From positions 1 through 64,000 of the IMG/VR virus record IMGVR_UViG_3300021338_000004: DNA of 64,000 nucleotides. One strand, given 5' to 3'. Source of the stretch: a virus. A model generated the notes under the pieces. It was not told the DNA's origin and searched no databases. It was given only the letters and a program-made list of their open reading frames with translations. Each line of letters opens with the position of its first letter. Position 1 is the stretch's first letter. Positions 16,601-27,558 of the stretch are shown piece by piece. The position numbers and the translations under genes are program-made.

Positions 16601-18302
16601 ACTGAACCAGGGTTTTTCGATCTTCCAGTGTCAGTGAATCCGCATTCCAGTCGCTTGCTTTGATTCGCTCCACGATGGCCGCTGCTTGCGCGTTCAGGTG
16701 TTCGCGAGTCTTTACGCCACTTGCCTTGAGGCCGAACTCTATCGCCTCGTCAGCGGCTTCTGAGTCGCCCTGTGCCTGCAACTCGATCCCTGTGAATTCC
16801 TGGAGCGCTTGATCAATCTTGGCTTTGCTGGCGGGCAACCGAATGCCAGTTAGCTTAGTAAAGCCTCGTTTTAAGTGGGTATTGACCCCTTTAGGGTGCG
16901 CCAGCAGTGTCTGCAGCACGGTAAAGTCCCGTGCGGTGACCGCATCCACCAGCTGTTTAACGAGGCCTGTAGGCTCATCGACTGGCACGCCCTGTGGATA
17001 AATAATCGATTCTGCTTCAGCAGTCAGCTTTTCGATATCGACCGGCGGCGCAACTGCCTCCAGGAATGCCGCCTCCAGTTCATCTACGCTGGTGGCCGCC
17101 ATGATCTTCTGAATGGCAGGGCTTTCTTCGCCGGCACTGTCCAGAATGTCAGTGAGCTCAACATGCAGTTCCTGCATGGCTTCCGGGCTAATGCCTGACA
17201 GAAAATGGGAAAACGCATGCTGGTCAATGGCCGTTTCATCGCTCGCACTATCCAGCAGGGATACTTTGCCCGCACCGTCGCCATCCAGATAAAACTCTAC
17301 TTTGTCATCGCCTTGCTTGGATACCACGACATTGGTGCCCGCACCGTCATGCGTGTACTTGGATATTGTTTCCAGCATTTTGCGCAGCGCGTTATAACCG
17401 TCATGGTCATGCGTAGCCACTTTCAGCACCAGGTCGCGTACTTTTCCGGCACCATCCATCACGAACTGCAACGGGATTTCTACCTTGTGCTCTTTCGCGC
17501 GATGTTTGTTGCCGAACAGCAGGTAACGAAAGTCTTCGACCTTCATCGTGCTGATGGGCCCAAGGAAACGATCGTCGTCATAATGCGCCAGATAGGCGTC
17601 ACGCGCGGCCTGCTGGTTAGGGAAGCCGATGAACACCTTGTCTTCGTCAAAGTAGGCAGAGCATGCACAATGGTGTGGATGCTCATGGCAGTCAGGACAG
17701 GTGTCGTCTTTCCACGCTTTTACCTTCTCAATCGCATGCTGTTTGACGATGTACACATGCTTTGCACTGCGATCGGGGCCGATGTAGCAATCCACACCCT
17801 CGCCATCTTCGCCGATGGTGCCGCGGATATAGCCGTAATCGTTACGCATGGTAATAGACCAAGCATGACCGTCTGGGTCTTTGCCTTCACGCTTGGAGCC
17901 GGCCTTATTTTCGATGGATATCGGCATGCCCTGGAATTGATATCGATCCTGCAGACGGAAGTCTGTTTTTTTCTTCAGGTGAAGGTCGTTCATGGCGCTG
18001 TCTAGCAGCGGCTGATTGTTCAGGTCTTCCGGGTATTCCTGATGCTCGCCTTCCAGGATCTCTACGTCAAAGTCAGCGGATTTTTTGAGTGTGTAGTGAA
18101 GCGACATTGGCTCCATGTCTGGGTGTCGCGCGATGCGCCCCAGTGGGCTCATGCCGTTGCGGGTTAACTCATCTTCCAGGAAGGTCTTGGATAACTCATC
18201 ACCGTCCAAATGGACCGTACCACGACGGTCCCATGGTGCATCAATGGTGGCCGTCACAAATCCACCACCGTCATTAGTGGAGACTTTGAACTTATATGTC
18301 AT
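10638..18302 (-). CDS. DarB-like polyvalent antirestriction protein (InPase-like/N6-methylase/SNF2 helicase)
   Basis: 2554 residues, similar in size and plan to phage P1 DarB. Domains from the N-terminus: (1) an inorganic-pyrophosphatase-like domain, about residues 105-265 (DGHAW, YGYIRGT, DGEGVDCYIGP), with an inserted Cys/His knuckle CPDCHEHPHHCAC; (2) an N6-adenine methylase, motif I EPATGSGVFS near 609 and motif IV GNVPFG near 671 (an NPPY variant); (3) an SNF2-type helicase, Walker A ADDVGLGKT near 1330, DEAH near 1540, and motif VI HLTLPWTPASIQQRNGRGVR near 1930; (4) a long helical C-terminus. Such proteins ride in the virion, enter with the DNA and block type I restriction. The gene ends the cargo operon. 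Confidence 0.9.
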   Translation of the reverse strand: MTYKFKVSTNDGGGFVTATIDAPWDRRGTVHLDGDELSKTFLEDELTRNGMSPLGRIARHPDMEPMSLHYTLKKSADFDVEILEGEHQEYPEDLNNQPLLDSAMNDLHLKKKTDFRLQDRYQFQGMPISIENKAGSKREGKDPDGHAWSITMRNDYGYIRGTIGEDGEGVDCYIGPDRSAKHVYIVKQHAIEKVKAWKDDTCPDCHEHPHHCACSAYFDEDKVFIGFPNQQAARDAYLAHYDDDRFLGPISTMKVEDFRYLLFGNKHRAKEHKVEIPLQFVMDGAGKVRDLVLKVATHDHDGYNALRKMLETISKYTHDGAGTNVVVSKQGDDKVEFYLDGDGAGKVSLLDSASDETAIDQHAFSHFLSGISPEAMQELHVELTDILDSAGEESPAIQKIMAATSVDELEAAFLEAVAPPVDIEKLTAEAESIIYPQGVPVDEPTGLVKQLVDAVTARDFTVLQTLLAHPKGVNTHLKRGFTKLTGIRLPASKAKIDQALQEFTGIELQAQGDSEAADEAIEFGLKASGVKTREHLNAQAAAIVERIKASDWNADSLTLEDRKTLVQYSGRGGLTVNSQYEYFTPTHVAEGVWDMLKANGFENGNVLEPATGSGVFSATKNDGVRITGTEIDPLSAGVNRILHPEDQILNQSFEKLAVDAQDDTFDAIIGNVPFGDARGASAHDDPLYKKEKLIERYFVRRVVDKVRPGGLIALVVPINIVSGRGAKWERWRTQLSKVAEFLGAHKLPSKTFGRQGTDVVTDVIILRKHSRDAIARIQDMSIDTLKAANVVWDTFIQGEWFKSPEGRPFIQGTFVPKDPNKFRDQDRVINNEITEAGLKQALARKFDSRIDWALLDTAEPVIRYYAEGDRRYMNDREYIMSGGDWQEVDHGLDNPTGIDVKTYGADSIEQLKGLLSHNQSTLNLTYQQAKAASDSWPDLFTDQQKAAIALAAEQAPSAQEQVFRGALIGTLINRYQNQERTGDADTGDLVALQELVAAEYNRYGDPKKNRHLQLEGDSARYLGVFRNSIDQDGNFSALLSGESASDQQQYDDTLLQSIIEHLYIREGIDEITLEDVQALYRGPRALKSLGDLAEEPGVAITADGRMMPMNRFCSGEVFPKAAALAKAMSQESDPRLKAKWQAQIDEISAKVNSTSLEDISFGLNQKWFDRKYILEFFEQKGYRHLRYGVEKDVQREDPDTGEKYWEKELTNDTSSPFGEFYGYMDETGFLKQMNRYLNGNAITSSKAEYIQEYKDRVKALEEEFTIFMQQHQDAEQLQAQYNQKFNGYIPMSYEENSLELKGVPDTIKPHGYQNAGIRRMSEEGRGILADDVGLGKTFSAIALATYNKQMGRANRTATVVPNNVLGNWYHEHNTFLGTMEDVLFIGFSPKAGKDGNVERELVLDEEGNPKKNKFTGELMYQDVLVEDDAQTIYDKMHQIPHTSKSKIVMSQERFGMIPMRARTKEKYADKWVERDLISQRDAVEAIAGEKVDMGKGGDRLSYNEAKRTDKVRQAYSDEGTNKKGEYPYFEDMNFQSVIVDEAHHFKNSYEAGKESQRIAYLPTPVSSQRARDMAMKMAHLRDQNAGRGPVLLTATPITNSPLEIYNMLSLLIPVEEFERYGVYTADDFVRVFGKVETVTRQKVSGELVDSDGLVGFQNLDGLRNLFHRYTLLRNADDVGLELPDAPESNEFVDMSDEQEELYEQLRELAKEAAKPRSQQKGKQISMFSVIRDMDRVTTDMDLYNHTMTFRVPAKYRANLEKLLTEVPKTVKVKIYDEEEGKNVNSTVEFDYTLDAQADPMTLVVPEAFEDAIVSRMPGVSIELSEVSHPLTPKYAKLMQKLLSEHESGGKQIIFTEEKSQHEKIARLLVHHLPIDRKEIGIINGEAAKGKKLQKISDAYNRGSLKIVICNKKAEVGVNLQKGTTAIHHLTLPWTPASIQQRNGRGVRQGNTAKRVSLYYYMGKGSFDEFRLNLLKQKSNWMRDILNGKDVEASNANAFAADDYLDMLESDPEAAKARRLEKLAQQQAEKRRKQDNATINQFSQLSYAVRQLESLEADKDAEHATLTERQQRRRASLERIRQKAKDEPDDAELQKKVEDAEYSLSTTERALSALDAKWDEIRDNLESKIKQRRGYLEAKARQNELPFSEALINNPLNAITRNIGNTASVVHEGQYLERRNADGSSNILRIKSVDLEERKITVEAVIGRFHYGRNEQSVDIALLQEDLIPVELSDEDIQVRQMLSTPMEYANLAEYDKDLLITHKSEIKLASYGGYLFRDSAGKLIAAQGDAHDINQLVLPDPSDENLRKELALMYLDMTRSNDPSIWTLTKVMPVFFGSMWREEVANYGTKLTAAEITEKAAAYWDAFSKEPEMQTYNGTTGDEALYTRFIQERRHIQNEIENMLYAVGDNHQDISLVTRQYLDSVFAELELRRNEAKAERIRQTEEDLRNDPDFKEVPGHISEAFKRLGLAVRYNSAELTIAGRGRYRRSKTLSKFGYLFLQDDYGKSGTLFRNKELLKSQYGAQFCCDQEGFSGAWWYVPAHVDLQRLYELLS

Positions 18303-18317
18303 GGTGAAGTTTCCTTG

Positions 18318-20069
18318 CTACTTCAGCCTGGGCAGCTCCTGTCCTTCGCGATACCACTCAGGGGCGCGTTGATGTAGGACTAGCATCTGTATCTGCTCGG
18401 CGGTTGATTGGATACCCTGCTCATTCAGCAATGACAGGTAGATGTAGGTTTTTGCCTGCACCTCTGTCTGGAAGTAGAAAAGATTTCGACCACCTTTTTC
18501 CACACCAAAAAAATGTTTGGCTGGAGTACCGTTGCGCTTTGCGATTTGTAGCGGGTAGATACTGTAGTCGTGTAGCTGCTGACGCTGAGCTTCAGCGTCT
18601 GTCCATGCCAGGGATGAAAGATGCTTGCGCGTAGCTTTGAGAAAGGTGTAGCCGCGAAGCTGTTCGCCGAACGTGCGCTGCTGGCGCTCGCGCTCAAGGC
18701 CTGACATTCCAGTCAGTAGACCGATCATCATATCGAACATTTCACGGTCGGCATTAAAGAGAGCGTACATTCGTTCCGGGTCGGTCAGCTGCTGCATCCC
18801 CATGGAGATGACCTCGGTGTAACCGCCGTCGTACACCTTGCCAACATAAGGGTCGAAGAACTTATCGCGAATGGCCTGCTCTGATGGTCGGTAGCGGCGA
18901 TTGTCCGTGATGTCCTGAAGCGGCTCAGGCTCGCCCGTCGTGCCCCTGGTTTTTACAAAGTCGTTGGATAACGCTTTGATTGCGGGGTCTGCTTCCAAAA
19001 GGTGTGACAATTCATGCCAAAGCACGGTTTTATCGAAGTCGCCATCAACCATGATCTCTGAACGACCGATATACGCATGCGCGCGCTCACTGCCATCTGA
19101 GCTGATTGTGACTTTATCCAAGCGGCCTTGGGTAAGCTGATAATACTCTGCTAGGTCACGACGTAACTGAGGTGCTTGATATCCCTGCCGGCGCAAACGG
19201 TTCATGGCTGTTGGAGATATCTGTTGCATAGATGCCCAGGCTTCGGCCTCTTCCTGGGATACCGGGGACTCCTGGATAAGTGCATCGTACAGTGGACGCA
19301 TCATCTTAACGCACAGAAAACGACGTTTGCGCGTCAGGTCTTTGATCTTTTGCCGGTCTTCGCTACTCAGAACAATCTGCTCATCAGTCCACTGGGAATA
19401 TACCGGGTCGATGTATTGATCATATAGATCTTCGATGTGCTGCTTCTGGTTGGAAAACTCTTGCTTGAGCGCTGAAAGCTTTGCCTTTCGGATATCAGGA
19501 GATAGATTCTGATCTTTAGCGATCGACTGAGATTCAGCCACCAGGGCCGTTAGCTGATCTTCTTTTTCATCAATTCCATGTTCGGACTTTAAGTGCTCAA
19601 GTGTCTTTAGGAACTCTGATTCATCGCGCTGTGCAGCATCTTTGATGGACTTGATGGTTGAGGTGGCATCCTGGATGCCATCGCTCAATAGTTTGGCTTC
19701 GTGATCATCCAGGAAGCGGGTGGTCTGGTTGCCGGCCGCAGTCACACCCAGACGCTTTACCGCCCCTGCTTCATCACTCAACAAAAAGCTTGTGGCAAGA
19801 CTGTGCAGGCTGAATCCCGATTCACGCTCAACCGCGCTATAGCGCTCCATCGGGTAATAACGCTGAAGGTCCGCTTTTAGGTCTGTTATTTCACGATGAG
19901 CGCTGGCCTTGTCCGTGATGGTGGCGCGGGGATTTAACAAAACATCAGCCGCCCGGGTGATGCGGGCGACCTGCTCTTCTTTACTCTGGCCCAGTATCCG
20001 AAAGAAGACGGCTTCTAAGCCGTCCATGGTGGTGACGGAATGCAGGGCTTTCAGCAATTCTTTATTCAT
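18318..20069 (-). CDS. Zincin metallopeptidase polyvalent protein
   Basis: 583 residues. A zincin motif HELSH sits near residue 354 within KTVLWHELSHLLE, like the MPTase domains found in polyvalent proteins of phages and conjugative elements. The N-terminal third is helical with a coiled coil. The gene is 15 bases upstream of the DarB-like gene and 2 bases downstream of gene 20072-20380, so it belongs to the same cargo operon. Likely packaged and injected, cleaving either virion or host-defence proteins. The substrate is unknown. Confidence 0.75.
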   Translation of the reverse strand: MNKELLKALHSVTTMDGLEAVFFRILGQSKEEQVARITRAADVLLNPRATITDKASAHREITDLKADLQRYYPMERYSAVERESGFSLHSLATSFLLSDEAGAVKRLGVTAAGNQTTRFLDDHEAKLLSDGIQDATSTIKSIKDAAQRDESEFLKTLEHLKSEHGIDEKEDQLTALVAESQSIAKDQNLSPDIRKAKLSALKQEFSNQKQHIEDLYDQYIDPVYSQWTDEQIVLSSEDRQKIKDLTRKRRFLCVKMMRPLYDALIQESPVSQEEAEAWASMQQISPTAMNRLRRQGYQAPQLRRDLAEYYQLTQGRLDKVTISSDGSERAHAYIGRSEIMVDGDFDKTVLWHELSHLLEADPAIKALSNDFVKTRGTTGEPEPLQDITDNRRYRPSEQAIRDKFFDPYVGKVYDGGYTEVISMGMQQLTDPERMYALFNADREMFDMMIGLLTGMSGLERERQQRTFGEQLRGYTFLKATRKHLSSLAWTDAEAQRQQLHDYSIYPLQIAKRNGTPAKHFFGVEKGGRNLFYFQTEVQAKTYIYLSLLNEQGIQSTAEQIQMLVLHQRAPEWYREGQELPRLK

Positions 20070-20071
20070 GC

Positions 20072-20376
20072 TTACGCCAGGCGCTGTTTCACGTATTTAG
20101 CCACCGGCTCTTTTACATCGTCCAGAGGTGCGCCCGACTCAACAATGCCGCGAACCTGTTTGATGAAAGGAATCGGCTCCAGTGAGCTGAACTTTCCTTC
20201 AATCAACTGCTGCAGCAGTGAGGCCGATGTATCTGCTACCGCTCCCAGTATCTTCTGGCGTACATCCCGTACTCGGCGTGCTAGGTTTAGCTTTTCCCGG
20301 CCACCGATGCCACCACTCATGATCTTTGTGCGCAAATCGCGCAGCTCTTTGGCCAATGCCAATTTCTCCCGACCGT

Positions 20377-20380
<4 letters not shown>
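20072..20380 (-). CDS. Small protein with tandem GREKL...LR repeat
   Basis: 102 residues. Two tandem copies of one helical unit are visible: GREKLALAKELRDLRTKI (about 3-20) and GREKLNLARRVRDVRQKI (about 27-44), followed by a second helical part ending VAKYVKQRLA. Its ATG overlaps the stop of the DarA-like gene (ATGA), so translation is coupled. Repeated 'R-x-x-L' helices like these occur as linkers in large polyvalent proteins. Here they form a separate small protein, perhaps a head-targeting or partner subunit. Function unknown. Confidence 0.7.
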
Positions 20381-22970
<2,590 letters not shown>

Positions 22971-22974
<4 letters not shown>

Positions 22975-23558
22975 GCGTGCGCCTCCAAAAGTGTGTTTTT
23001 CTGCGCCTGCAGCTCAGCGAGTTGAGTGCGTAGGTCGGTGTTGAGCGTACGTGCATTGGCTGCCGCATTTTGTGCCGCGGTCAGGCTTTCGCGCAGCGCT
23101 TCCAGATTTTGGTTTTGCTCTTGAATGCCGGCGTTCAACATGGCAATACGTGCTTTGGTTGATGTTCTGGCAATGGTGGCTGTTGTGGTATCGACTTGGG
23201 CGCGCTTGAGGCGGCCTTTTAGGGTCTTCTGGAAGATCTTGGCGTTGCCCTTAACCTTCTCAGATATCTCTGCAATGGCGCGCTTGAGGTCATTCACAGC
23301 GGTGACAGGAATGACTTTGTTGTTCAGTCGAACCTGGAAGATTGCACCATCGGCTTTGGCCTGCAGCGCAATGCGCTGACCATCTGTGAAAAACAGCTCG
23401 GCTTTTTTAGTTGGCACACCCTGCTGTCGTGTTTGCTTGTTGTTAGCTGATACGCGAACAACCGGCAGGTCATTACGCTTAAATTCGGACAAGACGCTTT
23501 TCAGGCCTTGCTCGTTGAAGTGCTCATAATCAAATGAGAGATAGGAAGAACGTGCCAC
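22971..23558 (-). CDS. Coiled-coil partner of the DarA-like protein
   Basis: 195 residues from GTG 23558 (GGAG seven bases upstream); the frame is open further upstream but without a good site. N-terminal beta-rich domain (about 1-95) starting VARSSYLSFDYEHFNEQGLK, then coiled coils, the last (about 140-195) with regular heptads and Ala/Gln/Leu-rich. It overlaps the DarA-like gene by ATGA. P1 likewise has small genes (hdf, ulx) next to darA. I infer a head-incorporation or accessory role but cannot assign a family. Confidence 0.65.
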
Positions 23559-23632
23559 GGGCAATCTCCAATATAGGCATATTGCACCGAGTATAAGAAG
23601 CGGCGTCCGTGACACGCATCGATAGAAAGTTT

Positions 23633-24250
23633 TTACGCGCCCTTCAGGGCTTCCGGCCATTCCGCCTGCCAGTTGGCCGCAATGTCTTGTAGCTGTTCAA
23701 ACCAATCATCAGGAAGCTGATCGCTATCTGATAGCGATTTCAGATCATCAATCTTGTCTTCAGCCGCATGAAAGTCGCCCATGATGATGCTGGTGTATTC
23801 GGCGCTTCTACGAACCTTTTTGTTGACGCGATTTACCAGCTCTTCAAGTGAGATATTGCGGCGCTCTGACATGCCTTTAAGCGTGGTTACTTCCGCTGAT
23901 GCATCCTTCATATAGGCCTCTGCCTCCGATCTTTGCTGAGGCCAGGTCTCAATCATGTTTTGGGTATATCCGCGTTTAAGAATCGCCAGAGCACGCTCGG
24001 CAGTCGTGGAAATTTCGCCAAGCACACGGGCTACCTCAACATGAAATGAGCGAACCGGGGTCCAGGTTGAATCGCCATCAAACAAGTGAGCGGTTGGGTT
24101 TTCGGGAATGAGGCGATCGTCCACTTCGTAAACTTCATAGCCCGGGGCTTTTAGCATGGACTCACGAGGCTTGATGCGGCTAACCAGTTTCACTTGACTG
24201 GATGCTGAGTCGACTACTACAAATGAGAATGACTTTTCTGATGCCATCAT
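23633..24250 (-). CDS. Tail fibre assembly chaperone (Tfa-like)
   Basis: 205 residues. The C-terminal half matches the pattern of Mu/P2-type fibre chaperones: 'MIETWPQQRSEAEAYMKD' followed by 'GMSERRNISLEELVNRV', the repeated 'W-P-x-Q-x-x-E-A' and 'R-x-x-x-x-x-E-L-V-x-R-V' elements of DUF4376-like domains. The N-terminal part has IPENPTAHLFDGDSTWTPV, a typical fibre-binding segment. Its start overlaps the fibre gene stop (ATGA), as usual for fibre/chaperone pairs. Confidence 0.75.
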   Translation of the reverse strand: MMASEKSFSFVVVDSASSQVKLVSRIKPRESMLKAPGYEVYEVDDRLIPENPTAHLFDGDSTWTPVRSFHVEVARVLGEISTTAERALAILKRGYTQNMIETWPQQRSEAEAYMKDASAEVTTLKGMSERRNISLEELVNRVNKKVRRSAEYTSIIMGDFHAAEDKIDDLKSLSDSDQLPDDWFEQLQDIAANWQAEWPEALKGA

Positions 24251-25350
24251 TTCACCTTAATAACTTTGTAGATGTGTAAGTTGTAGCGCCATAGCAGAAC
24301 TGACCACCCGGATGGTGCATCCGTATTTTTGTAGACGGATATGTAGTCATCACCGACACCCAGGCCTGCGCATAACTGTTGCTGCTGCTGATATGACGCC
24401 CCGGCAGTCTGGATGAGATCCCAATCGATGCAGACAAGATGGGTTTCGACGTTTCTCAGCTGGGAACGCGCCAGGCTACCCGCCATAACCAAAAACACGC
24501 CGTTGCCATCATCGGGTGTTAATACGTCATGAAACACTTGTCCTGCTATGCCATCATCCGTATCCGCGGCTTTTTCGCCATCAAACAGGATTTCTCCGTA
24601 TGTTTGGCTAAGCAATTCACTTGGCGCCATTCCTCGCCACAAATCCGCATCCAGCCCGGTTCCTTCGCCCTCGTTTTTTTTGGCGGCAGTGCCCAACTCG
24701 CTCTTCAATACGTACTGATCATGTGGGTCATCAGCGTTTTTGTGTGCAAGCAATGCCTGCCCATTGAGCGCGGCGGCCTCCTGAGCGGGGACGACTTCTT
24801 CTTCGTATAGCTGACGTACTTTGTCATCCAGCATCAGGCGCGTAACACCAATGGACGAGTCTATGGTGATGCTTACGCGGCCTGAATCGCCACTAATAAT
24901 ATGCGCGCGGACAGCGACATCGCTGGGGGAGCCGGATGACATAGGCATGACCGGCATCGGTGCATAGTTGCTGATGGCGTATACCGTTCCGTCGGATAGC
25001 AACCACTCCACTTCAGTCACGATGAATCCACCAGCCGGCGTTTGCCCTGCTGTTTTGGTTAGGTCCAGATGGGATTCCAGCTCTGTGACGTTATCAGTAA
25101 TACCTGCGCCACGGGTGATTTGAAATGTGCCGCCAGTGACTGGGCTAGCCAGGTTATCTGGCACCTCAATCGTATATTCGACCGGATCGCCTGGTACTTC
25201 TGTGACAGTCCATTCGCCGGATCCTACGCGACATACATCAAACTCTATTGTGGCCTCGCCACGCATGACTTCAGCAAGCCGCGTTTGCCCTTCAGGCGTT
25301 AAGTAGGTTCCGTGTTGGGTTTTGCTGGTGAACGTTCTCACGCATGGCAC
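24247..25350 (-). CDS. Tail fibre protein
   Basis: 367 residues. The N-terminus has the signature of baseplate-attached fibres of the P2/Mu group: TPEGQTRLAEVMRGEATIEF, VTEVEWLLSDGTVYAISNY and a VRAHIISGDSGRVSITIDSS strand, followed by a 'HKNADDPHDQYV' segment typical of trimeric fibres. The C-terminal 130 residues form a receptor-binding tip of unknown type. It is much shorter than most fibres, consistent with the second, much larger fibre at 47106-50318. It overlaps the tail protein I gene by 13 bases. Confidence 0.85.
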   Translation of the reverse strand: MPCVRTFTSKTQHGTYLTPEGQTRLAEVMRGEATIEFDVCRVGSGEWTVTEVPGDPVEYTIEVPDNLASPVTGGTFQITRGAGITDNVTELESHLDLTKTAGQTPAGGFIVTEVEWLLSDGTVYAISNYAPMPVMPMSSGSPSDVAVRAHIISGDSGRVSITIDSSIGVTRLMLDDKVRQLYEEEVVPAQEAAALNGQALLAHKNADDPHDQYVLKSELGTAAKKNEGEGTGLDADLWRGMAPSELLSQTYGEILFDGEKAADTDDGIAGQVFHDVLTPDDGNGVFLVMAGSLARSQLRNVETHLVCIDWDLIQTAGASYQQQQQLCAGLGVGDDYISVYKNTDAPSGWSVLLWRYNLHIYKVIKVK

Positions 25351-26081
25351 TCCAAAAGTGTTTGGTAGATGGTGGCGGTCGCCGCGACGCCTACTTCAAT
25401 ATTTAATTCTGGACGGGTAATTCCGATGCTTGCTGTGCTGGTGATAACCGTCATGGCCGTGGCCGTAATTGAAACACCGTCGCGAAAATCACTTTCCGCG
25501 TTAAACGCTACGCCGTCGTAGACCACGCGCGCGGGGCGGACCTTCTCTATTTCACGAAAGGCAACCGTAGCCAGATCGACCATGCTAATGCCCAGTGAAT
25601 GGGCTTTAATCGCATCCACACCCAGGCGTCCGCGCGAAGTCAAAAAATGCGCATTTTCATCAAGGTTAGGCTTGAGCTGTTTGGTAACGAAATGGGCGTG
25701 CGAATAAGGTTTATCTAGCGGACACCAGACCGGCAGCCATTCGACATTCAGTCCTTTGAAGTAGGTTTTCAGGACATCCCGAATGAGCAGGTCGGTTTCT
25801 TTTCGGTGAATGCCGCGGCGACGCCACATAACGGATAGGCGCTTAGTGCTGTCGTCCAGCGGAAACAGAATGTCGAAGAAGTCGCCATATTCTGACAGTC
25901 GCTCTTCAAGTGCCTCCATGCTGGAGTTGAATAACGACCGATCCTCTCGCATCTGTTCAACCTTGCTGAACAGCGGGAGATGGTACTCTTCTAACGCCCG
26001 AGCAAACGCCACCCAGCGAGCAGACTGCTGCTTTCCGGGAGTTAGGCGGTTTACTAGCCAGTCGGCATGGTCGGGTTGCAT
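25338..26081 (-). CDS. Tail protein I (P2 gpI-like baseplate protein)
   Basis: 247 residues from ATG 26081 (AGGA six bases upstream); an in-frame ATG at 26132 lacks a ribosome site. The pattern LPLFSKVEQMREDRSLFNSS...LLIRDVLKTYFKG, with a conserved RPARVVYDGVAF, fits the gpI family that links baseplate and fibres. In P2-type gene order gpW-gpJ-gpI-fibre are contiguous. Here gpJ (28609-30012) is separated from gpI by the parAB operon. Confidence 0.7.
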   Translation of the reverse strand: MQPDHADWLVNRLTPGKQQSARWVAFARALEEYHLPLFSKVEQMREDRSLFNSSMEALEERLSEYGDFFDILFPLDDSTKRLSVMWRRRGIHRKETDLLIRDVLKTYFKGLNVEWLPVWCPLDKPYSHAHFVTKQLKPNLDENAHFLTSRGRLGVDAIKAHSLGISMVDLATVAFREIEKVRPARVVYDGVAFNAESDFRDGVSITATAMTVITSTASIGITRPELNIEVGVAATATIYQTLLECHA

Positions 26082-26175
26082 GGGAAGTCCTGAGACGCAA
26101 TGGGAATGCGGCTCAGGATACGAGGAAGGCAAAAAGGCTCGCTACAAACTTTATTTTTTAACCGGTTTGCGTGGC

Positions 26176-26439
26176 CTATGGTGCGTTCTCATCATCTGGG
26201 CCGCATAGCGAGCTATCGGCACAGTAATAATGCCCGTCATCGCCTATGTAATACTGTGCGCCTTGCTTGTATAAGCTCGCACCACACTCTCCGCACTGCT
26301 TTTTGTTGCAGCGATCACACAGGTGCACGCTCTGCCCTCGATCGTCACAAGTGCTCCAAATATTTGCCGGTGCCTCTTCAGTGCCGCGAATCATGCAGCC
26401 GCAGCCGTCGCAGATTGCGTTGTCATCATTGTCGTACAT
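26176..26439 (-). CDS. Small zinc-ribbon protein next to parAB
   Basis: 87 residues with ten Cys. CDGCGC, then CDRCNKKQCGECG and a final YYCADSSLC form two or more zinc-binding clusters. GGAG lies five bases before the ATG, and a perfect ParB-type palindrome (26455-26468) sits 16 bases upstream, so its expression is probably controlled by the partition protein. Function unknown; possibly a regulatory or host-takeover factor. Confidence 0.7.
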   Translation of the reverse strand: MYDNDDNAICDGCGCMIRGTEEAPANIWSTCDDRGQSVHLCDRCNKKQCGECGASLYKQGAQYYIGDDGHYYCADSSLCGPDDENAP

Positions 26440-26454
26440 GAATGCTCCAGAAAA

Positions 26455-26468
26455 TTTCCCATGGGAAA
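26455..26468. promoter_or_regulatory. Dispersed palindrome TTTCCCATGGGAAA, copy 3 (perfect), beside parB
   Basis: Perfect palindrome in the gap between the parB stop (26500) and the zinc-ribbon gene start. Position next to parB is where a centromere (parS) is expected. Confidence 0.8.
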
Positions 26469-26499
26469 GTTATCGATACGCACAACCAATAATTCACTG

Positions 26500-27558
26500 T
26501 CAGCGATGCTGCACGAACAGTGACCATGCCTCTTCAAAGCTTTTCGGGCGCGTATCTTCACAATAATCTGAAAAAGCCTGGATTACAGAGTCCAGAGTGT
26601 AGTGCAGAGTATCAATACCTTTCAGCTGATGCATTGGCCGCTTTCTAAGCTCTTTCGCCAGTTCGGATACCGATGGTCGATCATCGCCAGGCTCAACGCC
26701 CGGCAGTACCTGCTGATCTTCATTGAATGGCTGGCGTGCCGGTGGCGCATCATCATTACCCTCTGCGCCTTCAGTATCACCCTTGTAATATTTGTCATCG
26801 GAAAAGAGCGACCCGCCATTGCGAAATTCTTTTACCTTCTTACGCGCTTCTGAAATTGTTTCGCGCAATGGGGTTTCCAGTGTGCCGTCTTGTGCACTCT
26901 TGGATATTTCCTGAGCTGCCGCTGGGTCTTCCTTGTGCAGTTGAATTAAATTATTCAGGGCATTAACGTCGGCTACCCCCTTTTGACTCGCCAGCTCTTG
27001 GACTACGTCAGGGGCCCTCAGAATTGAGAGGCGTTTGGACAGCCATGCAGGTGATCGACCTAGCTGCGTGGCAACATCCTGCTTATTTCGCCCCAACGCC
27101 TTGAAACCTTCCACCAGCGACTGCAAAGCCTCTGCCAATTCAATAGGGGGGAGTTCTTCGCGTTGCTCATTCTCCACAATTTGTGCGGCAAGCTTGCTTA
27201 AACGGTCTTCTGGCCTCTCTACAATCGCGCGAACGTTGCGACCGATGCTGGAGCAGGCCCGCCAACGCCGTTCCCCTTCGGAAATGATGTAGATGCCGTT
27301 AACGGGTGGGCTAACTACGATGGGCTGGCGCTGCTTATTTGCTCGAATGGATGCCGCCAGTTCGCTGATAGATTCTTCCGTGAACGTCTTTCGGGGCTGA
27401 TCAGGGTCGGGCTGACAAACATCGGGGGCGAGTTCGAGAACGCGATTCTCATCTACCAGCGCCTCATTCGCGCCAGTGGAGAGCATGCCCATCAGGTTTG
27501 AGTCAGCACCGGGCGCACTTCCCAACCCGCTCAGGTTGATGCCCTTGCCCTGTTTCAT
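26500..27558 (-). CDS. parB: ParB partition protein, KorB-like
   Basis: 352 residues. ParB/Srx nuclease-like N-terminal domain: FTEESISELAASIRANKQRQ (about 60-79) and ISEGERRWRACSSIG. HTH: KQDVATQLGRSPAWLSKRLS (about 150-170). The following DVNALNNLIQLHKEDPAAAQ segment resembles the KorB core that reads the operator. The C-terminal 100 residues are acidic then dimerisation-like. It binds the centromere, bridges DNA and stimulates ParA. The start overlaps the parA stop (ATGA). The KorB resemblance suggests a double role as centromere binder and transcriptional repressor, consistent with dispersed TTTCCCATGGGAAA sites. Confidence 0.9.
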   Translation of the reverse strand: MKQGKGINLSGLGSAPGADSNLMGMLSTGANEALVDENRVLELAPDVCQPDPDQPRKTFTEESISELAASIRANKQRQPIVVSPPVNGIYIISEGERRWRACSSIGRNVRAIVERPEDRLSKLAAQIVENEQREELPPIELAEALQSLVEGFKALGRNKQDVATQLGRSPAWLSKRLSILRAPDVVQELASQKGVADVNALNNLIQLHKEDPAAAQEISKSAQDGTLETPLRETISEARKKVKEFRNGGSLFSDDKYYKGDTEGAEGNDDAPPARQPFNEDQQVLPGVEPGDDRPSVSELAKELRKRPMHQLKGIDTLHYTLDSVIQAFSDYCEDTRPKSFEEAWSLFVQHR

